Assembly: GCF_902170305.1 (NCBI RefSeq)
Contig: NZ_CABHWW010000011.1
Coordinates: 310,001 to 374,000 of the forward strand
From: Yersinia alsatica
Lineage (GTDB): Bacteria; Pseudomonadota; Gammaproteobacteria; Enterobacterales; Enterobacteriaceae
Reading direction: 5' to 3'
DNA length: 64,000 bases
Part shown: piece after piece, positions 1 to 11,766 of the stretch
Position numbering within the stretch: position 1 is the first letter of the stretch
Layout: each line of letters starts with the position of its first letter
The notes under the pieces: generated by a model
Told to the model about the DNA's origin: nothing
Seen by the model: only the letters and a program-made list of their open reading frames with translations
Database searches by the model: none
Program-made: the position numbers and the translations under genes

Positions 1-1
1 C

Positions 2-1069
2 CTCAAAGTGCTGCAACGCTTCCATCAGCGCAAAATCTGGATAATTTGCGACGGCTTTCTGGCGACGTCCCCGCTGTTGGATCGCCTTAAAACAGCCCTG
101 CCCGCCGACAATCAGATAAGCCTGTTCAGCGATATCACGCCGGACCCGAATATCGCCACCGTGGTCAAGGGCATTGAGCAAATGCATGCGCTAAGCCCGG
201 ATATTGTGATCGGTTTTGGTGGCGGCTCGGCGCTGGATGCGGCCAAAGCCATTGTCTGGTTTAGTCGCAAGCAAGGTCTGGAGATCGAAACCTGTATCGC
301 CATCCCGACCACCAGCGGCACGGGTTCGGAGGTCACCAGTGCCTGCGTGATCAGTGACCCGGAAAAAAGTATTAAATATCCTCTATTTGACGATGAGATT
401 TACCCGGATATCGCCATTTTGGATCCGGCGCTGGTGGCAACCGTACCACCGGTTATCACCGCCAATACTGGGTTGGACGTGCTGACACATGCGCTGGAAG
501 CCTATGTGTCGCCGCGCGCCAGTGATTTTACCGATGCACTGGCAGAAAAAGCGGTGCAGTTGGTGTTTCGTCACCTGCCAACCGCTTGCCGTAAAGGTGA
601 TTGCCTGATTACCCGCGGCAAAATGCACAATGCCTCCACGCTGGCTGGCATGGCATTCAGTCAGGCTGGGCTGGGTATCAACCATGCCATCGCGCACCAG
701 TTGGGCGGGCAATTTCACATCGCTCATGGTTTGGCGAATGCGCTGCTGTTAGTGCCAGTCATTCGTTTTAATGCCGCCGATGTACGGGCGCGTAAACGTT
801 ATGCCCGACTGGCGAAAATATGCCACTTCAGCCCGGTAAAAGGTGATGAACGGGGGGCCGTCAATCAGCTCATTCATCAAATTGAGCTACTGAAACGCCA
901 GTGCGGGATACCTCAACCCTTGGCGGCGATGAAAGTAAACGAGCGCCAGTTACAACAACGGATTCCGGACATGATAACCGCCGCACTGGCGGACGTCACA
1001 CTGCGCACGAATCCACGCCCAGCTGACGATAATGACATCCGCGCAATTATCGAGGCACTTTATGAGTGA
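2..1069 (+). CDS. pduQ: PduQ, 1-propanol dehydrogenase (5' end cut by window edge)
   Basis: Iron-dependent alcohol dehydrogenase of the propanediol microcompartment; it reduces propionaldehyde to 1-propanol and regenerates NAD+. The frame is open to the left edge (Leu-Lys precede the first possible start, GTG at 8), and by comparison with Salmonella PduQ about 15-20 N-terminal residues are missing. The glycine-rich cofactor motif GFGGGSALDAAKA is present. The Asp/His iron ligands of the family are visible in ANTGLDVLTHALEAY, GINHAIAHQLGG and HGLANA. The stop overlaps the pduS start by 8 nt, as expected inside a polycistronic operon. Confidence 0.95.
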   Translation, partial: LKVLQRFHQRKIWIICDGFLATSPLLDRLKTALPADNQISLFSDITPDPNIATVVKGIEQMHALSPDIVIGFGGGSALDAAKAIVWFSRKQGLEIETCIAIPTTSGTGSEVTSACVISDPEKSIKYPLFDDEIYPDIAILDPALVATVPPVITANTGLDVLTHALEAYVSPRASDFTDALAEKAVQLVFRHLPTACRKGDCLITRGKMHNASTLAGMAFSQAGLGINHAIAHQLGGQFHIAHGLANALLLVPVIRFNAADVRARKRYARLAKICHFSPVKGDERGAVNQLIHQIELLKRQCGIPQPLAAMKVNERQLQQRIPDMITAALADVTLRTNPRPADDNDIRAIIEALYE

Positions 1070-2456
1070 TATTCAGATGCCTGATGCCTCCTTACTGCGC
1101 GCTCCCCCTGCTTATGGAGAACTGGCGCAATGTGATGCTGCCACCATCCAGCAGCGGGTACGTGATGCCGGTGTGGTCGGGGCGGGTGGGGCTGGGTTCC
1201 CGACCGCGGTGAAGCTTCAGGCGCAAGCAGATATTTTCCTGGTCAATGCCGCTGAGTGCGAGCCGATGCTGAAAGTGGACCAGCAGTTGATCCCGCGTCA
1301 GGCTGCGCGGCTGGTGCGTGGGGTGCTGTATGGCATGACCGCCACTGGCGCGCGCGAGGGAATTATTGCGCTGAAAGCCAAATATGTAGCGGCGATCGCG
1401 GCGCTGACTCCTCTGCTGCCCGCACAGATTCGCCTGCATATCTTACCCGACGTTTACCCCGCCGGTGATGAAGTGATTACTATCTGGCTGGCTACCGGTC
1501 GCCGGGTGCCCCCTGCGGCTCTGCCCGTCAGTATTGGCGTGGTGGTCAATAACGTACAAACCTTGCTTAATGTGGCGCGCGCGGTTGAACAACAATGGCC
1601 GGTGACTCGTCGTACCTTGACAGTGAATGGCGCGGTGGCGCGGCCATTAACCCTTACGGTGCCATTGGGTACTCCGCTGCGGGAAGTGCTGGCGCTAGCC
1701 GGTGGCGTCACCATCAATAACCCGGCCTATATCAATGGCGGCCCGATGATGGGCCATGCGGTGCATGACCTTGACCAACCGGTGACTAAAACCACCGGTG
1801 GCCTGTTGGTGCTGCCCGCTGACCATCTACTCATCACTCGCCGCGCCCGCAGTGATCAAGATGTGTTAGCCATTGCCCGCACGGTATGTGAACAGTGCCG
1901 CATGTGCACCGAGCTGTGTCCGCGCCACTTGATCGGCCATGAATTGCCACCGCATCTGCTGGTGCGGGCGATTATCTATCAACAAGTTGCTACCCCGGAT
2001 ATCTTGCTCAGCGCCCTCACCTGCTCAGAGTGTGGGGTGTGTGAAAGCTACGCCTGCCCGGTGGATATCTCGCCAATGCGCATTAATCGCCTGCTGAAAA
2101 CCCAGTTGCGAGCACAAGGTGCTCGTTATCAAGGTGAGCTGCGCGAAGCCGACCCGATGGCTAATTACCGTATGGTGCCGACATCCCGACTGATTGCCCG
2201 CCTGGATCTGACTGACTGGTATCAAGCCGCTCCATTTAACCAAGAGGCTTATCTGCCCCAACAGGTCATTTTGCCGCTGCGCCAGCATATTGGTGCGGCC
2301 GCCGAAGCCATTGTTACTGTGGGTGAACGAGTAGAGCAAGGCCAGCTGATCGGGCAGATCCCAAACAGTGCCTTGGGTGCACCACTACACGCCAGTATCC
2401 GCGGTGTTATCACCGCCATCAGTACCAGCGCCATCACCATTGACCGGGTTTCTTAA
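1062..2456 (+). CDS. pduS: PduS, cobalamin reductase (RnfC-like Fe-S flavoprotein)
   Basis: Flavoprotein that reduces cob(III)alamin for reactivation of the B12 coenzyme inside the Pdu microcompartment. The start MSDIQMPDAS at 1062 overlaps the pduQ stop by 8 nt; an upstream ATG at 1032 lies well inside pduQ and is rejected. The N-terminal third has the RnfC-type glycine-rich segment GAGGAGFPTAVKL. Two ferredoxin-like clusters follow in the C-terminal half: CEQCRMCTELCP and CSECGVC...ACP. The final 80 residues resemble the biotinyl-lipoyl-like fold of RnfC proteins. Length is 464 aa, close to Salmonella PduS. Confidence 0.94.
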   Translation: MSDIQMPDASLLRAPPAYGELAQCDAATIQQRVRDAGVVGAGGAGFPTAVKLQAQADIFLVNAAECEPMLKVDQQLIPRQAARLVRGVLYGMTATGAREGIIALKAKYVAAIAALTPLLPAQIRLHILPDVYPAGDEVITIWLATGRRVPPAALPVSIGVVVNNVQTLLNVARAVEQQWPVTRRTLTVNGAVARPLTLTVPLGTPLREVLALAGGVTINNPAYINGGPMMGHAVHDLDQPVTKTTGGLLVLPADHLLITRRARSDQDVLAIARTVCEQCRMCTELCPRHLIGHELPPHLLVRAIIYQQVATPDILLSALTCSECGVCESYACPVDISPMRINRLLKTQLRAQGARYQGELREADPMANYRMVPTSRLIARLDLTDWYQAAPFNQEAYLPQQVILPLRQHIGAAAEAIVTVGERVEQGQLIGQIPNSALGAPLHASIRGVITAISTSAITIDRVS

Positions 2457-2468
2457 AGAGGAATGGGC

Positions 2469-3026
2469 ATGTCACAAGCCATTGGAATTGTTGAATTAAG
2501 CAGTATCGCCAAAGGGATGGAAGTCTGCGATCTGATGCTAAAAAGTGCCAACGTCAACCTGCTGGTGAGCAAAACTCTGTGCCCCGGCAAGTATCTGCTG
2601 ATGGTCGGCGGTGATATCGGCGCGGTCAGCCAGTCAGTACAAAATGGCGAGCGACACAGCGGCCATTTATTGGTTGATAGCATCGTGCTCCCCAACCTTC
2701 ATCCCTCAGTATTACCGGCTATCAGCGGCTTGAATCCGGTGGAAAACCGTCAGGCGGCAGGGGTCGTCGAAACCTGGAGTGTGGCGGCCTGTATTACCGC
2801 GGCCGACCGCGCCGTCAAGGCCGCCAATGTCACGTTGGTGCGTATTCATATGGCGTTTGGCATTGGCGGCAAATGCTACCAAGTGCTCAGTGGTGATATT
2901 GCTGATGTGCAAACCGCCGTGGAGGTGGCCAGCCAGTGCGCCGGTGAAAAGGGATTATTGGTTTACAGCGCCGTTATCCCACGTCCCCATGAGGCGCTGT
3001 GGCGTCAGTTAATTCAGGAGGCATGA
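2469..3026 (+). CDS. pduT: PduT, microcompartment shell protein with Fe-S site
   Basis: Tandem-BMC-domain shell protein of the propanediol microcompartment. Trimers of PduT carry a single 4Fe-4S cluster in the central pore, bound by one cysteine per subunit. That cysteine is visible as Cys38 in SKTLCPGKY when translation starts at MSQAIG (2469). GAGG lies 7 nt before this ATG, which favours it over the ATG at 2463. Two BMC repeats are seen, about residues 1-90 and 95-180, the second with the [12 protein letters not shown] segment. The gene sits between pduS, a likely electron donor, and the shell gene pduU. Confidence 0.94.
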   Translation: MSQAIGIVELSSIAKGMEVCDLMLKSANVNLLVSKTLCPGKYLLMVGGDIGAVSQSVQNGERHSGHLLVDSIVLPNLHPSVLPAISGLNPVENRQAAGVVETWSVAACITAADRAVKAANVTLVRIHMAFGIGGKCYQVLSGDIADVQTAVEVASQCAGEKGLLVYSAVIPRPHEALWRQLIQEA

Positions 3027-3376
3027 TGGAAGCGAACAGCACCCCCGAGCGCGTGATTCAGGAATATGTTCCCGGTAAACAGATAACTCTCGCGCATCTG
3101 ATAGCCAACCCCAATAAGACACTTTATAAAAAATTGGGGTTAAACGATGTCAGCAGTGCCATTGGTATTTTGACCATCACCCCCAGCGAAGCATCCATTA
3201 TTGCCAGTGATATCGCCACTAAATCCGGTGCAGTCGAGATTGGTTTTATCGACCGTTTTACCGGCGCAGTGGTGTTTACCGGCGATGTTTCGGCGGTGGA
3301 GTATGCGCTCAAACAAGTGATTCACACCTTGGGTGACATGATGAAGTTTACTGCTTGCCCGATGACTCGGACCTGA
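3026..3376 (+). CDS. pduU: PduU, microcompartment shell protein
   Basis: Circularly permuted single-BMC-domain shell protein. The sequence is very close to Salmonella PduU, including [29 protein letters not shown] and the [20 protein letters not shown] core. Two adjacent ATGs (3023 and 3026) are possible; the AGGAGG ribosome site at 3016-3021 leaves 1 or 4 nt, so 3026 is preferred. The ATG shares one base with the pduT stop. The product is 116 aa, the usual length. Confidence 0.93.
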   Translation: MEANSTPERVIQEYVPGKQITLAHLIANPNKTLYKKLGLNDVSSAIGILTITPSEASIIASDIATKSGAVEIGFIDRFTGAVVFTGDVSAVEYALKQVIHTLGDMMKFTACPMTRT

Positions 3377-3380
3377 TGCC

Positions 3381-5852
<2,472 letters not shown>

Positions 5853-5884
5853 ACGCACAAGCTAACTAAGGGTTTAATGTAGCG

Positions 5885-6958
5885 ATGAGTGAGCATGGTG
5901 GGAATGTGCTGGAAATGGCACTAAAAATCGGGACAGATGCAGCGAACATCATTGATTTCAGTGCCAATATCAACCCGTTGGGTATGCCGGATTCTTTAAA
6001 GGTTGCCATTGTTGAACAGTTAGCCCGTGCTGAACACTACCCTGATGTTGAGTACCGCCAATTGCACAGCGCACTGGCGCGCGCCCACCACTGCTGGCCG
6101 GAAAACATCATGGCGGGCAATGGTGCCACCGAATTGATTTATGCCATAGTAGAGTATCTGCAACCGCGAACAGCAATGCTGCTGACACCTGGCTTTGCGG
6201 AATACCGCCGTGCCCTGCATCGTGCGGGTTGTCAGATTCATGATTATGCAATGAGCGAAGCCGACGGCTATCAGCCCGATGAGCGCCTACTGAGCGTCTT
6301 GGAAAAACAGCGCCCTGATTGCCTGTTTCTGGCGACCCCCAATAACCCAACCGGCCTAATGCCAGATCCTGCGCTGTTGCAAGCCATTGTGCAGTGCTGC
6401 CATCAACGGCAAATCGCCCTGATTGTCGATGAAGCTTTTATCGACTTTCTGCCAGATGCGCCGGGGTTAACACCTCAATTGGCTGATTTCCCTCGCTTAT
6501 ATGTATTGCGCTCACTGACTAAATTTTTTGCCATTCCGGGATTGCGCCTGGGTTACTTGCTCAGCGGTGATCTGGCCGCTATCCGCCAGATGAAACAGCA
6601 GCGCGAGCCTTGGACTATCAATGCATTTGCGGCACTGGCGGGCGAGATTATTCTTGATGACCAACCTTATATTCAGGCCACTCATCAATGGCTGGAACAG
6701 CAGCAGCACTGGCTATATCAGGAATTGTGTCAGATAACGGCATTGCAGGTGTGGCAAGGTACGGCAAACTATATTTTCTTGCGCTGCCTGAGACCTGAAA
6801 TTGACTTGCAGCCAGCACTATTACAGCACCATATTCTGATCCGCCATTGCGCCAATTACCCCGGTCTGACGCGCGACCACTACCGTGTCGCTATTAAAAG
6901 TGCGGCAGATAACCAACAGCTCATCACCGCCCTGCGGCAGGTTTTCAGCCATGGCTGA
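5885..6958 (+). CDS. cobD: CobD, L-threonine-O-3-phosphate decarboxylase
   Basis: PLP enzyme that decarboxylates L-threonine phosphate to (R)-1-amino-2-propanol O-2-phosphate, the linker of the B12 nucleotide loop. It has the class I aminotransferase fold and resembles HisC. The PLP lysine is Lys213 in RSLTKFFAIPGLRLGY; ATPNNPTG and LIVDEAFIDF are the other cofactor-contact motifs. Length is 357 aa, near Salmonella CobD. It overlaps pduX by 8 nt, and PduX makes its substrate, so the two are very probably co-translated. Confidence 0.92.
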   Translation: MSEHGGNVLEMALKIGTDAANIIDFSANINPLGMPDSLKVAIVEQLARAEHYPDVEYRQLHSALARAHHCWPENIMAGNGATELIYAIVEYLQPRTAMLLTPGFAEYRRALHRAGCQIHDYAMSEADGYQPDERLLSVLEKQRPDCLFLATPNNPTGLMPDPALLQAIVQCCHQRQIALIVDEAFIDFLPDAPGLTPQLADFPRLYVLRSLTKFFAIPGLRLGYLLSGDLAAIRQMKQQREPWTINAFAALAGEIILDDQPYIQATHQWLEQQQHWLYQELCQITALQVWQGTANYIFLRCLRPEIDLQPALLQHHILIRHCANYPGLTRDHYRVAIKSAADNQQLITALRQVFSHG

Positions 6959-7811
6959 AGCCCGCTGCCCGGCCTCCTGTGGTGAGTTGATTCAGGGCTG
7001 GATACTGGGGGGTGAGAAGCTGATTTCCTGCCCGGTCAACTGGTTCAGCACCGTGTCCGTCAGCAACGGCGCGCCAAGTCAACATGAGCGGCCGCGCATG
7101 CGCCAGATGTTGGGGGCAGTACTGGCGCACTTCGGCCTGCCCGTGGAGATGGCCCGTGGCCTGCACATCAGTTTTGAGTCCACTATTCCAGTGGCAAAAG
7201 GGTTGGCTAGCAGTACCGCAGATATTGCTGCTACCGCGCTGGCTACTGCCCGTCATCTGGGAGAAACCCTCGATGAGGCGGCACTTGCTACCCTATGTGT
7301 TAATCTCGAACCCACTGACAGCACGTTATTTCAGCGACTAACCTTATTTGACCACCAGAGCGCCGCCACGCAAATTTCGTATGACTGGCAACCCAACCTA
7401 GATATTCTGCTACTGGAAAGTCCGCATATTCTCAGCACCGAAGACTACCATCGCCGTGATCGCCATACAGCATTATTGGCAAGTGCCGCCACGTTGGAGC
7501 AAGCATGGCAATTATTTGCGCAAGCCGCCGCCCAGCACGATTGCTCCTTGTTAGGTCAAGCCACCACCCTCAGTGCACGAGCCAGCCAGCATTTGTTGGT
7601 CAAACCCGACTTTGCAGCCTTGCTGGCATTAGTTGAGGAGCTGGATTTATATGGCCTGAATGTGGCCCACAGCGGCAGTGTGGTCGGCTTGCTATTAAAC
7701 CGCCAACGTCATGATGTCGAAAAGTTATATTGGCAATTACAGCAACGCGGCATCACACAAAATTACCCACGCCAGCACCTATTAGCTATGGTACCTGGCG
7801 GAGTGCGTTAG
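6951..7811 (+). CDS. pduX: PduX, L-threonine kinase
   Basis: GHMP-family kinase that phosphorylates L-threonine on the side chain for B12 synthesis and salvage; its product feeds CobD. The start MAEARCPASCGELIQG (6951) overlaps cobD by 8 nt. GHMP motifs are the N-terminal CPASCGELIQG, the ATP-binding PVAKGLASSTADIAATA and the C-terminal NVAHSGSVVGLLL. Length is 286 aa, somewhat shorter than Salmonella PduX. It is the last gene of the island here; 395 nt without a gene follow. Confidence 0.92.
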   Translation: MAEARCPASCGELIQGWILGGEKLISCPVNWFSTVSVSNGAPSQHERPRMRQMLGAVLAHFGLPVEMARGLHISFESTIPVAKGLASSTADIAATALATARHLGETLDEAALATLCVNLEPTDSTLFQRLTLFDHQSAATQISYDWQPNLDILLLESPHILSTEDYHRRDRHTALLASAATLEQAWQLFAQAAAQHDCSLLGQATTLSARASQHLLVKPDFAALLALVEELDLYGLNVAHSGSVVGLLLNRQRHDVEKLYWQLQQRGITQNYPRQHLLAMVPGGVR

Positions 7812-7874
7812 TCAGATAAGCAGCTATTCAGTCCTACACCCTAGTTAAGCTTCCAAGCACTCACCAGACCATAA

Positions 7875-7893
7875 TGTCCATGTAAATAGCATT
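7875..7893 (+). repeat. Direct repeat, copy 1 (operator-like motif)
   Basis: TGTCCATGTAAATAGCATT occurs here and again, identical, 113 bp downstream at 7988. A chance exact 19-mer repeat in a 400-bp interval is unlikely, so this is probably a binding site for the regulator of the ABC transporter operon starting at 8207. This copy lacks the left inverted arm seen in copy 2. Confidence 0.55.
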
Positions 7894-7980
7894 GTTATTC
7901 CTCTTTTTACTACCATTTTTTTGTAACTCCCTTTGCCTTACCCCTCAGAATCATGACCCCAGTCACAAACAGGGAAAGCA

Positions 7981-8006
7981 GCTATTTTGTCCATGTAAAT
8001 AGCATT
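7981..8006 (+). promoter_or_regulatory. Direct repeat copy 2 with dyad symmetry (putative operator)
   Basis: The second exact copy of the 19-bp motif (7988-8006) is embedded in an inverted repeat: GCTATTT at 7981-7987 and AAATAGC at 7997-8003, with a 9-bp spacer. The symmetry is typical of a dimeric repressor site such as the LacI family, but no such regulator gene is in the window. It lies about 200 bp upstream of the binding-protein gene. Confidence 0.5.
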
Positions 8007-8206
8007 CAAAGATATGGGGAAAATAGCTATCGGAGTATTAGAGTCCATCTACAGGAAATGTAGTGCAGATGTAAAATCTGATGCCTGTTAAATCTTCATT
8101 TTTTTAAAAACATAAATAAAACTCATGTAATAAAAGATAAGAATATTGCACCAGCACCTCAAGAAATAACGATAACCTCAACCTACACCCGCTCTTGGAG
8201 CCTTAG

Positions 8207-9190
8207 ATGAAAAAATTGAGTGTAAAAACCTTACTGGCCGCCAGTTTGCTTAGCATGATGGTGTGCTCCGGCAGCGCACTGGCACAAGAAGTCGAAGTCG
8301 TTAATATCTCGAAAATCGCCGGGATGCCGTGGTTTAACCGCATGGGTGAAGGTGTGGAACATGCCGGTAAAGATCTGGGCATCAAAGCCTATCAAGTCGG
8401 CCCGTCCAGCACCGATGCGCCACAACAAGTTAAAATCATCGAAGATTTAATTGCCAAAAAAGTCAGCGCGATCAGCATCGTACCGAACGACGCCGATGTG
8501 CTGGAGCCGGTATTCAAGAAAGCCCGTGACGCCGGTATCGTGGTGTTAACCAACGAATCACCGGGGCAGCCAAGCGCCAACTGGGATATCGAAATTATCG
8601 ATAACGCCAAATTCGCCGCAGATAACGTGGAAGAGATGGCTAAAGCTATGGGCGGCAAAGGCGGTTATGTTATTTATGTCGGCAGCCTGACCGTGCCACA
8701 ACATAACCTGTGGGCCGATTTGTTTGTTAAATATCAGAAAGAGCACTATCCAGAAATGTTCGAAGTGACCAGCCGTATGCCTGTCGCCGAGAGTATTGAT
8801 GACTCACGCCGCACCACACTGGATTTGATGAAAGCCCACAGTGACTTGAAAGGCATTGTCGCTTTCGGTTCACAAGGCCCAATTGGTGCTGGTCGTGCGG
8901 TGAAAGAGAAACGGGCGAAAAACAACGTGCATGTGTTTGGCATGATGATCCCATCTCAAGCGGCTTCACTGGTTAAAAGCGGTGATATCGCCATGGGCGT
9001 CACCTATGACCCAGGTTCTGCCGGTTACGCGCTGACAGCCGTGGCTGACAAAGTGCTGAAAGGCGAGAAAATCGAGACTGGCATGGAGATTCCAGGGGTG
9101 GGCAAAGCGGAAGTTGATCAGGATAAGCATCTGATTCAGTTCCACAATGTGCTGAGAGTGACCAAAGATAACGTCGATTCGCTGTATTGA
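8207..9190 (+). CDS. Periplasmic sugar-binding protein of ABC transporter (LsrB/RbsB class)
   Basis: Substrate-binding protein of the Peripla_BP_4 type, 327 aa. The signal peptide covers about residues 1-26, with cleavage expected after SGSALA. The mature start EVEVVNISKIAGMPWFNRMGEG resembles autoinducer-2 and rhamnose-type binding proteins, and the body keeps the two-lobed pattern (AISIVPNDADVLEPVFKKA, VVLTNESPG). GGAG lies 7 nt before the ATG. First gene of a four-gene operon with an ATPase and two permeases. The substrate cannot be read from sequence; a pentose, deoxysugar or AI-2-like compound is plausible. Confidence 0.88.
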   Translation: MKKLSVKTLLAASLLSMMVCSGSALAQEVEVVNISKIAGMPWFNRMGEGVEHAGKDLGIKAYQVGPSSTDAPQQVKIIEDLIAKKVSAISIVPNDADVLEPVFKKARDAGIVVLTNESPGQPSANWDIEIIDNAKFAADNVEEMAKAMGGKGGYVIYVGSLTVPQHNLWADLFVKYQKEHYPEMFEVTSRMPVAESIDDSRRTTLDLMKAHSDLKGIVAFGSQGPIGAGRAVKEKRAKNNVHVFGMMIPSQAASLVKSGDIAMGVTYDPGSAGYALTAVADKVLKGEKIETGMEIPGVGKAEVDQDKHLIQFHNVLRVTKDNVDSLY

Positions 9191-9267
9191 TTCTTTGTGT
9201 TATCGCAGAGCCGAGGATGGTCTTCGGCTCTGCTATTAATGCCCAACAGAATCACGAGGATGTAGGT

Positions 9268-10749
9268 ATGCAGCCATTCATTACCCTGGAAAATATCAGT
9301 AAAACCTTTTATGGCGTCAAGGCGCTAAATAAGGTGGCTATGACCCTATTACCGGGTGAGGTTCATTGCCTCGCAGGGCAGAACGGTTGTGGCAAATCGA
9401 CACTGATCAAGATTATCTCCGGTGTCTATCAACCCGATACTGATGCCGCAATGACTATCGATGGCAAAACCTACTCTACCCTGACGCCGATTGAATCCGT
9501 CCGTCTGGGGATTCAGGTTATTTATCAGGATTTGTCATTATTTCCGAACCTGACCGTGGCTGAGAATATCGCCATGAACCATTACCACCATCATCTGTGG
9601 GTGAACAAACGCCAGATGCGCGCGACTGCCGAGCGCGTCATCAACAGCATTGATGCCCATCTTGATCTGGATGAATTGGTTGAGAATTTACCTATTGCCC
9701 AAAAACAGTTGGTCGCCATTTGCCGCGCTCTGGCACAAGATGCCCGCCTGATTATTATGGATGAACCTACCGCCTCCCTAACCCGCCAAGAAGTTAACGG
9801 CCTATTGCGTGTAGTGCACGAGCTAAAATCACGCAATATCTGTGTGGTATTTGTTAGCCACCGCTTAAGTGAAGTGCTGGAGATTTCAGACCGTATCACG
9901 GTGTTGAAAGATGGTGATTGGGTCGGCACCTATCCGGCGGCTGAGGTGGATAACGCACGGCTGGCTTGGTTGATGACCGGCATGAAATTCGATTTTCAGG
10001 TATTGCCTCCCTATACTGCGGCCCGCCCGCCGGTACTGGCCGTAGAAGAACTTTCCCGCAGCAATGAATATCACAATATTTCACTGACTCTACACCCCGG
10101 AGAGATTGTTTCGTTGGTCGGTTTACTGGGTTCTGGTCGCACTGAGCTGTGTCTCAGCCTATTCGGTTTAACCACGCCAGAGTCGGGTACCATTCGTATT
10201 AATGATGAGCCGATGATTTTTGCCAGTAACCGTGATGCCATTGCGGCCGGGGTCGGTTATGTCTCGGAAGACCGAATGAGCACCGGGCTGATTATGGAGC
10301 AATCCATTCGCGACAATATCAGTGCCACGGTTTTGCACCGCCTGAAAAATACTTTCCACCTGATGCGCACTGAGCGCGTCGATACTCTGGTGGAAGATAT
10401 GGTCAAACATCTGTCGATCAAAATCGGTAACAGTGATTTGCCGGTCAATACGTTATCCGGCGGGAATGCACAGCGCATTGCCATTGCCAAATGGCTGGCA
10501 ACCGATCCGCAAATATTGATCCTCGACTCTCCGACCGTCGGGGTCGATATCGCTAACAAAGCCGGTATTTATAATATTATCAATGCACTGGCGGCACGGG
10601 GGATTGCGGTATTGATGGTATGCGACGAGATTGATGAAGCTTACTTTAACAGCCACCGTATTTTAGTCATGCGGTCCGGGCAGCTGGTGCAGGAGTTTTT
10701 GCCGGGCAACAGCAGCGAAGCAGCCATTGCGGAGGTAGTAAATGGCTAA
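9268..10749 (+). CDS. Sugar ABC transporter ATP-binding protein (two fused NBDs)
   Basis: Cytoplasmic ATPase of the carbohydrate-uptake type 2 class, 493 aa. NBD1 has Walker A GQNGCGKST, Walker B LIIMDEPTASLT and H-loop VFVSHR. NBD2 has a degenerate Walker A GLLGSGRTE, a good signature LSGGNAQRIAIAKWL and an unusual Walker B LILDSPTVGVD, where the catalytic Glu is replaced by Ser. The start MQPFITLENI (9268) has GAGGA 7 nt upstream; an open frame back to 9187 lacks support. The stop overlaps the next permease by 8 nt. Confidence 0.9.
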   Translation: MQPFITLENISKTFYGVKALNKVAMTLLPGEVHCLAGQNGCGKSTLIKIISGVYQPDTDAAMTIDGKTYSTLTPIESVRLGIQVIYQDLSLFPNLTVAENIAMNHYHHHLWVNKRQMRATAERVINSIDAHLDLDELVENLPIAQKQLVAICRALAQDARLIIMDEPTASLTRQEVNGLLRVVHELKSRNICVVFVSHRLSEVLEISDRITVLKDGDWVGTYPAAEVDNARLAWLMTGMKFDFQVLPPYTAARPPVLAVEELSRSNEYHNISLTLHPGEIVSLVGLLGSGRTELCLSLFGLTTPESGTIRINDEPMIFASNRDAIAAGVGYVSEDRMSTGLIMEQSIRDNISATVLHRLKNTFHLMRTERVDTLVEDMVKHLSIKIGNSDLPVNTLSGGNAQRIAIAKWLATDPQILILDSPTVGVDIANKAGIYNIINALAARGIAVLMVCDEIDEAYFNSHRILVMRSGQLVQEFLPGNSSEAAIAEVVNG

Positions 10750-11764
10750 CCCCCATGCAGTTAATCAACCTGAGGTGGCTAAATCAGGTCTATTCAATAA
10801 AGAACAACTGAAACGCCATGAAGTGATGTTGGCTTTCACTATATTGATTATTTCGACTTATCTTGCTTTCACCAGCCCAGATTTTCTGACGCTCGCCAAT
10901 ATTTATGATTTGATAAATAACTATGCCATGTTAACTATTCTGGCTTGCGGGTTATTTATCGTCTTGATTTCTGGCGGTATTGATATTTCATTCCCGGCCA
11001 TGACCATTATTTCGCAATATGTCATGGTGACCTTAATTGTGAAGTTTGGTGGCAATTTCCCGCTAGCTTTCGCGCTAGCGGGGGGGATTGGCTTATTACT
11101 GGGGCTGATAAATGCGCTGTTGGTTAATCGCCTGCGCGTACCATCCATCATTATTACCATTTCTACGCTGAATATATTCTATGGGTTATTGCTGTATCTC
11201 AGCCGGGGAGTCTGGCTGTATACCTACCCGGAATGGTTTGAACATGGGCCAATGTTATTTTCATTCACTGCCGCAGATGGCTATGACTATGGCCTTTCAT
11301 TGCCTATCCTGACACTGCTGACCACCATTATTGTCACCGCCCTATTGATGACCCGCACCAGTATTGGCCGCCAAATTTATGCATTGGGTGGCAATCAGGA
11401 AGCCGCATCGCGCATGGGGTTCAGTATTCTCAAGCTGCAACTGTTTGTCTATGGCTATATGGGCTTTTTGTCCGGTATTGCTGGCGTGGTGCAATCCTAT
11501 ACCGTATTGACGGTGGCCCCCGATTCATTGCTCGGTTATGAGCTAACGGTGCTGGCAGCCGTCGTTCTGGGGGGGACCAGTATTGTTGGCGGGCGTGGCA
11601 CCCTAACCGGCACCTTGCTGGGGGTGATTTTACTGGCGATATTGCAAAATGGCCTGAATTTACTGGGTATTTCGTCGTACTGGCATACCGTGGTTATCGG
11701 TTTGGTCATTGTTATCAGCATCAGTGTGACGGCCTGGGGCCAACGTCATAAGGTAGGGATATAA
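10742..11764 (+). CDS. Sugar ABC transporter permease 1 (RbsC/AraH family)
   Basis: Inner-membrane permease of the branched-chain/ribose type, 340 aa with roughly eight to ten hydrophobic segments. The family loop GRQIYALGGNQEAASRMGFSI and the C-terminal GGTSIVGGRGTLTGTLLGV are clear. The ATG overlaps the ATPase stop by 8 nt, with GGAGG at 10731-10735. With the second permease it should form a heterodimeric channel like LsrC/LsrD or RhaP/RhaQ. Confidence 0.88.
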   Translation: MANPHAVNQPEVAKSGLFNKEQLKRHEVMLAFTILIISTYLAFTSPDFLTLANIYDLINNYAMLTILACGLFIVLISGGIDISFPAMTIISQYVMVTLIVKFGGNFPLAFALAGGIGLLLGLINALLVNRLRVPSIIITISTLNIFYGLLLYLSRGVWLYTYPEWFEHGPMLFSFTAADGYDYGLSLPILTLLTTIIVTALLMTRTSIGRQIYALGGNQEAASRMGFSILKLQLFVYGYMGFLSGIAGVVQSYTVLTVAPDSLLGYELTVLAAVVLGGTSIVGGRGTLTGTLLGVILLAILQNGLNLLGISSYWHTVVIGLVIVISISVTAWGQRHKVGI

Positions 11765-11766
11765 CC

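Larger units (their letters stand above)
7812..8206. other. Non-coding interval between pduX and the ABC transporter
   Basis: This 395-nt AT-rich stretch has no credible ORF. It contains two copies of a 19-bp motif (listed separately) and presumably the promoter of the transporter operon. No clear intrinsic terminator for the pdu unit was seen. Confidence 0.6.
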
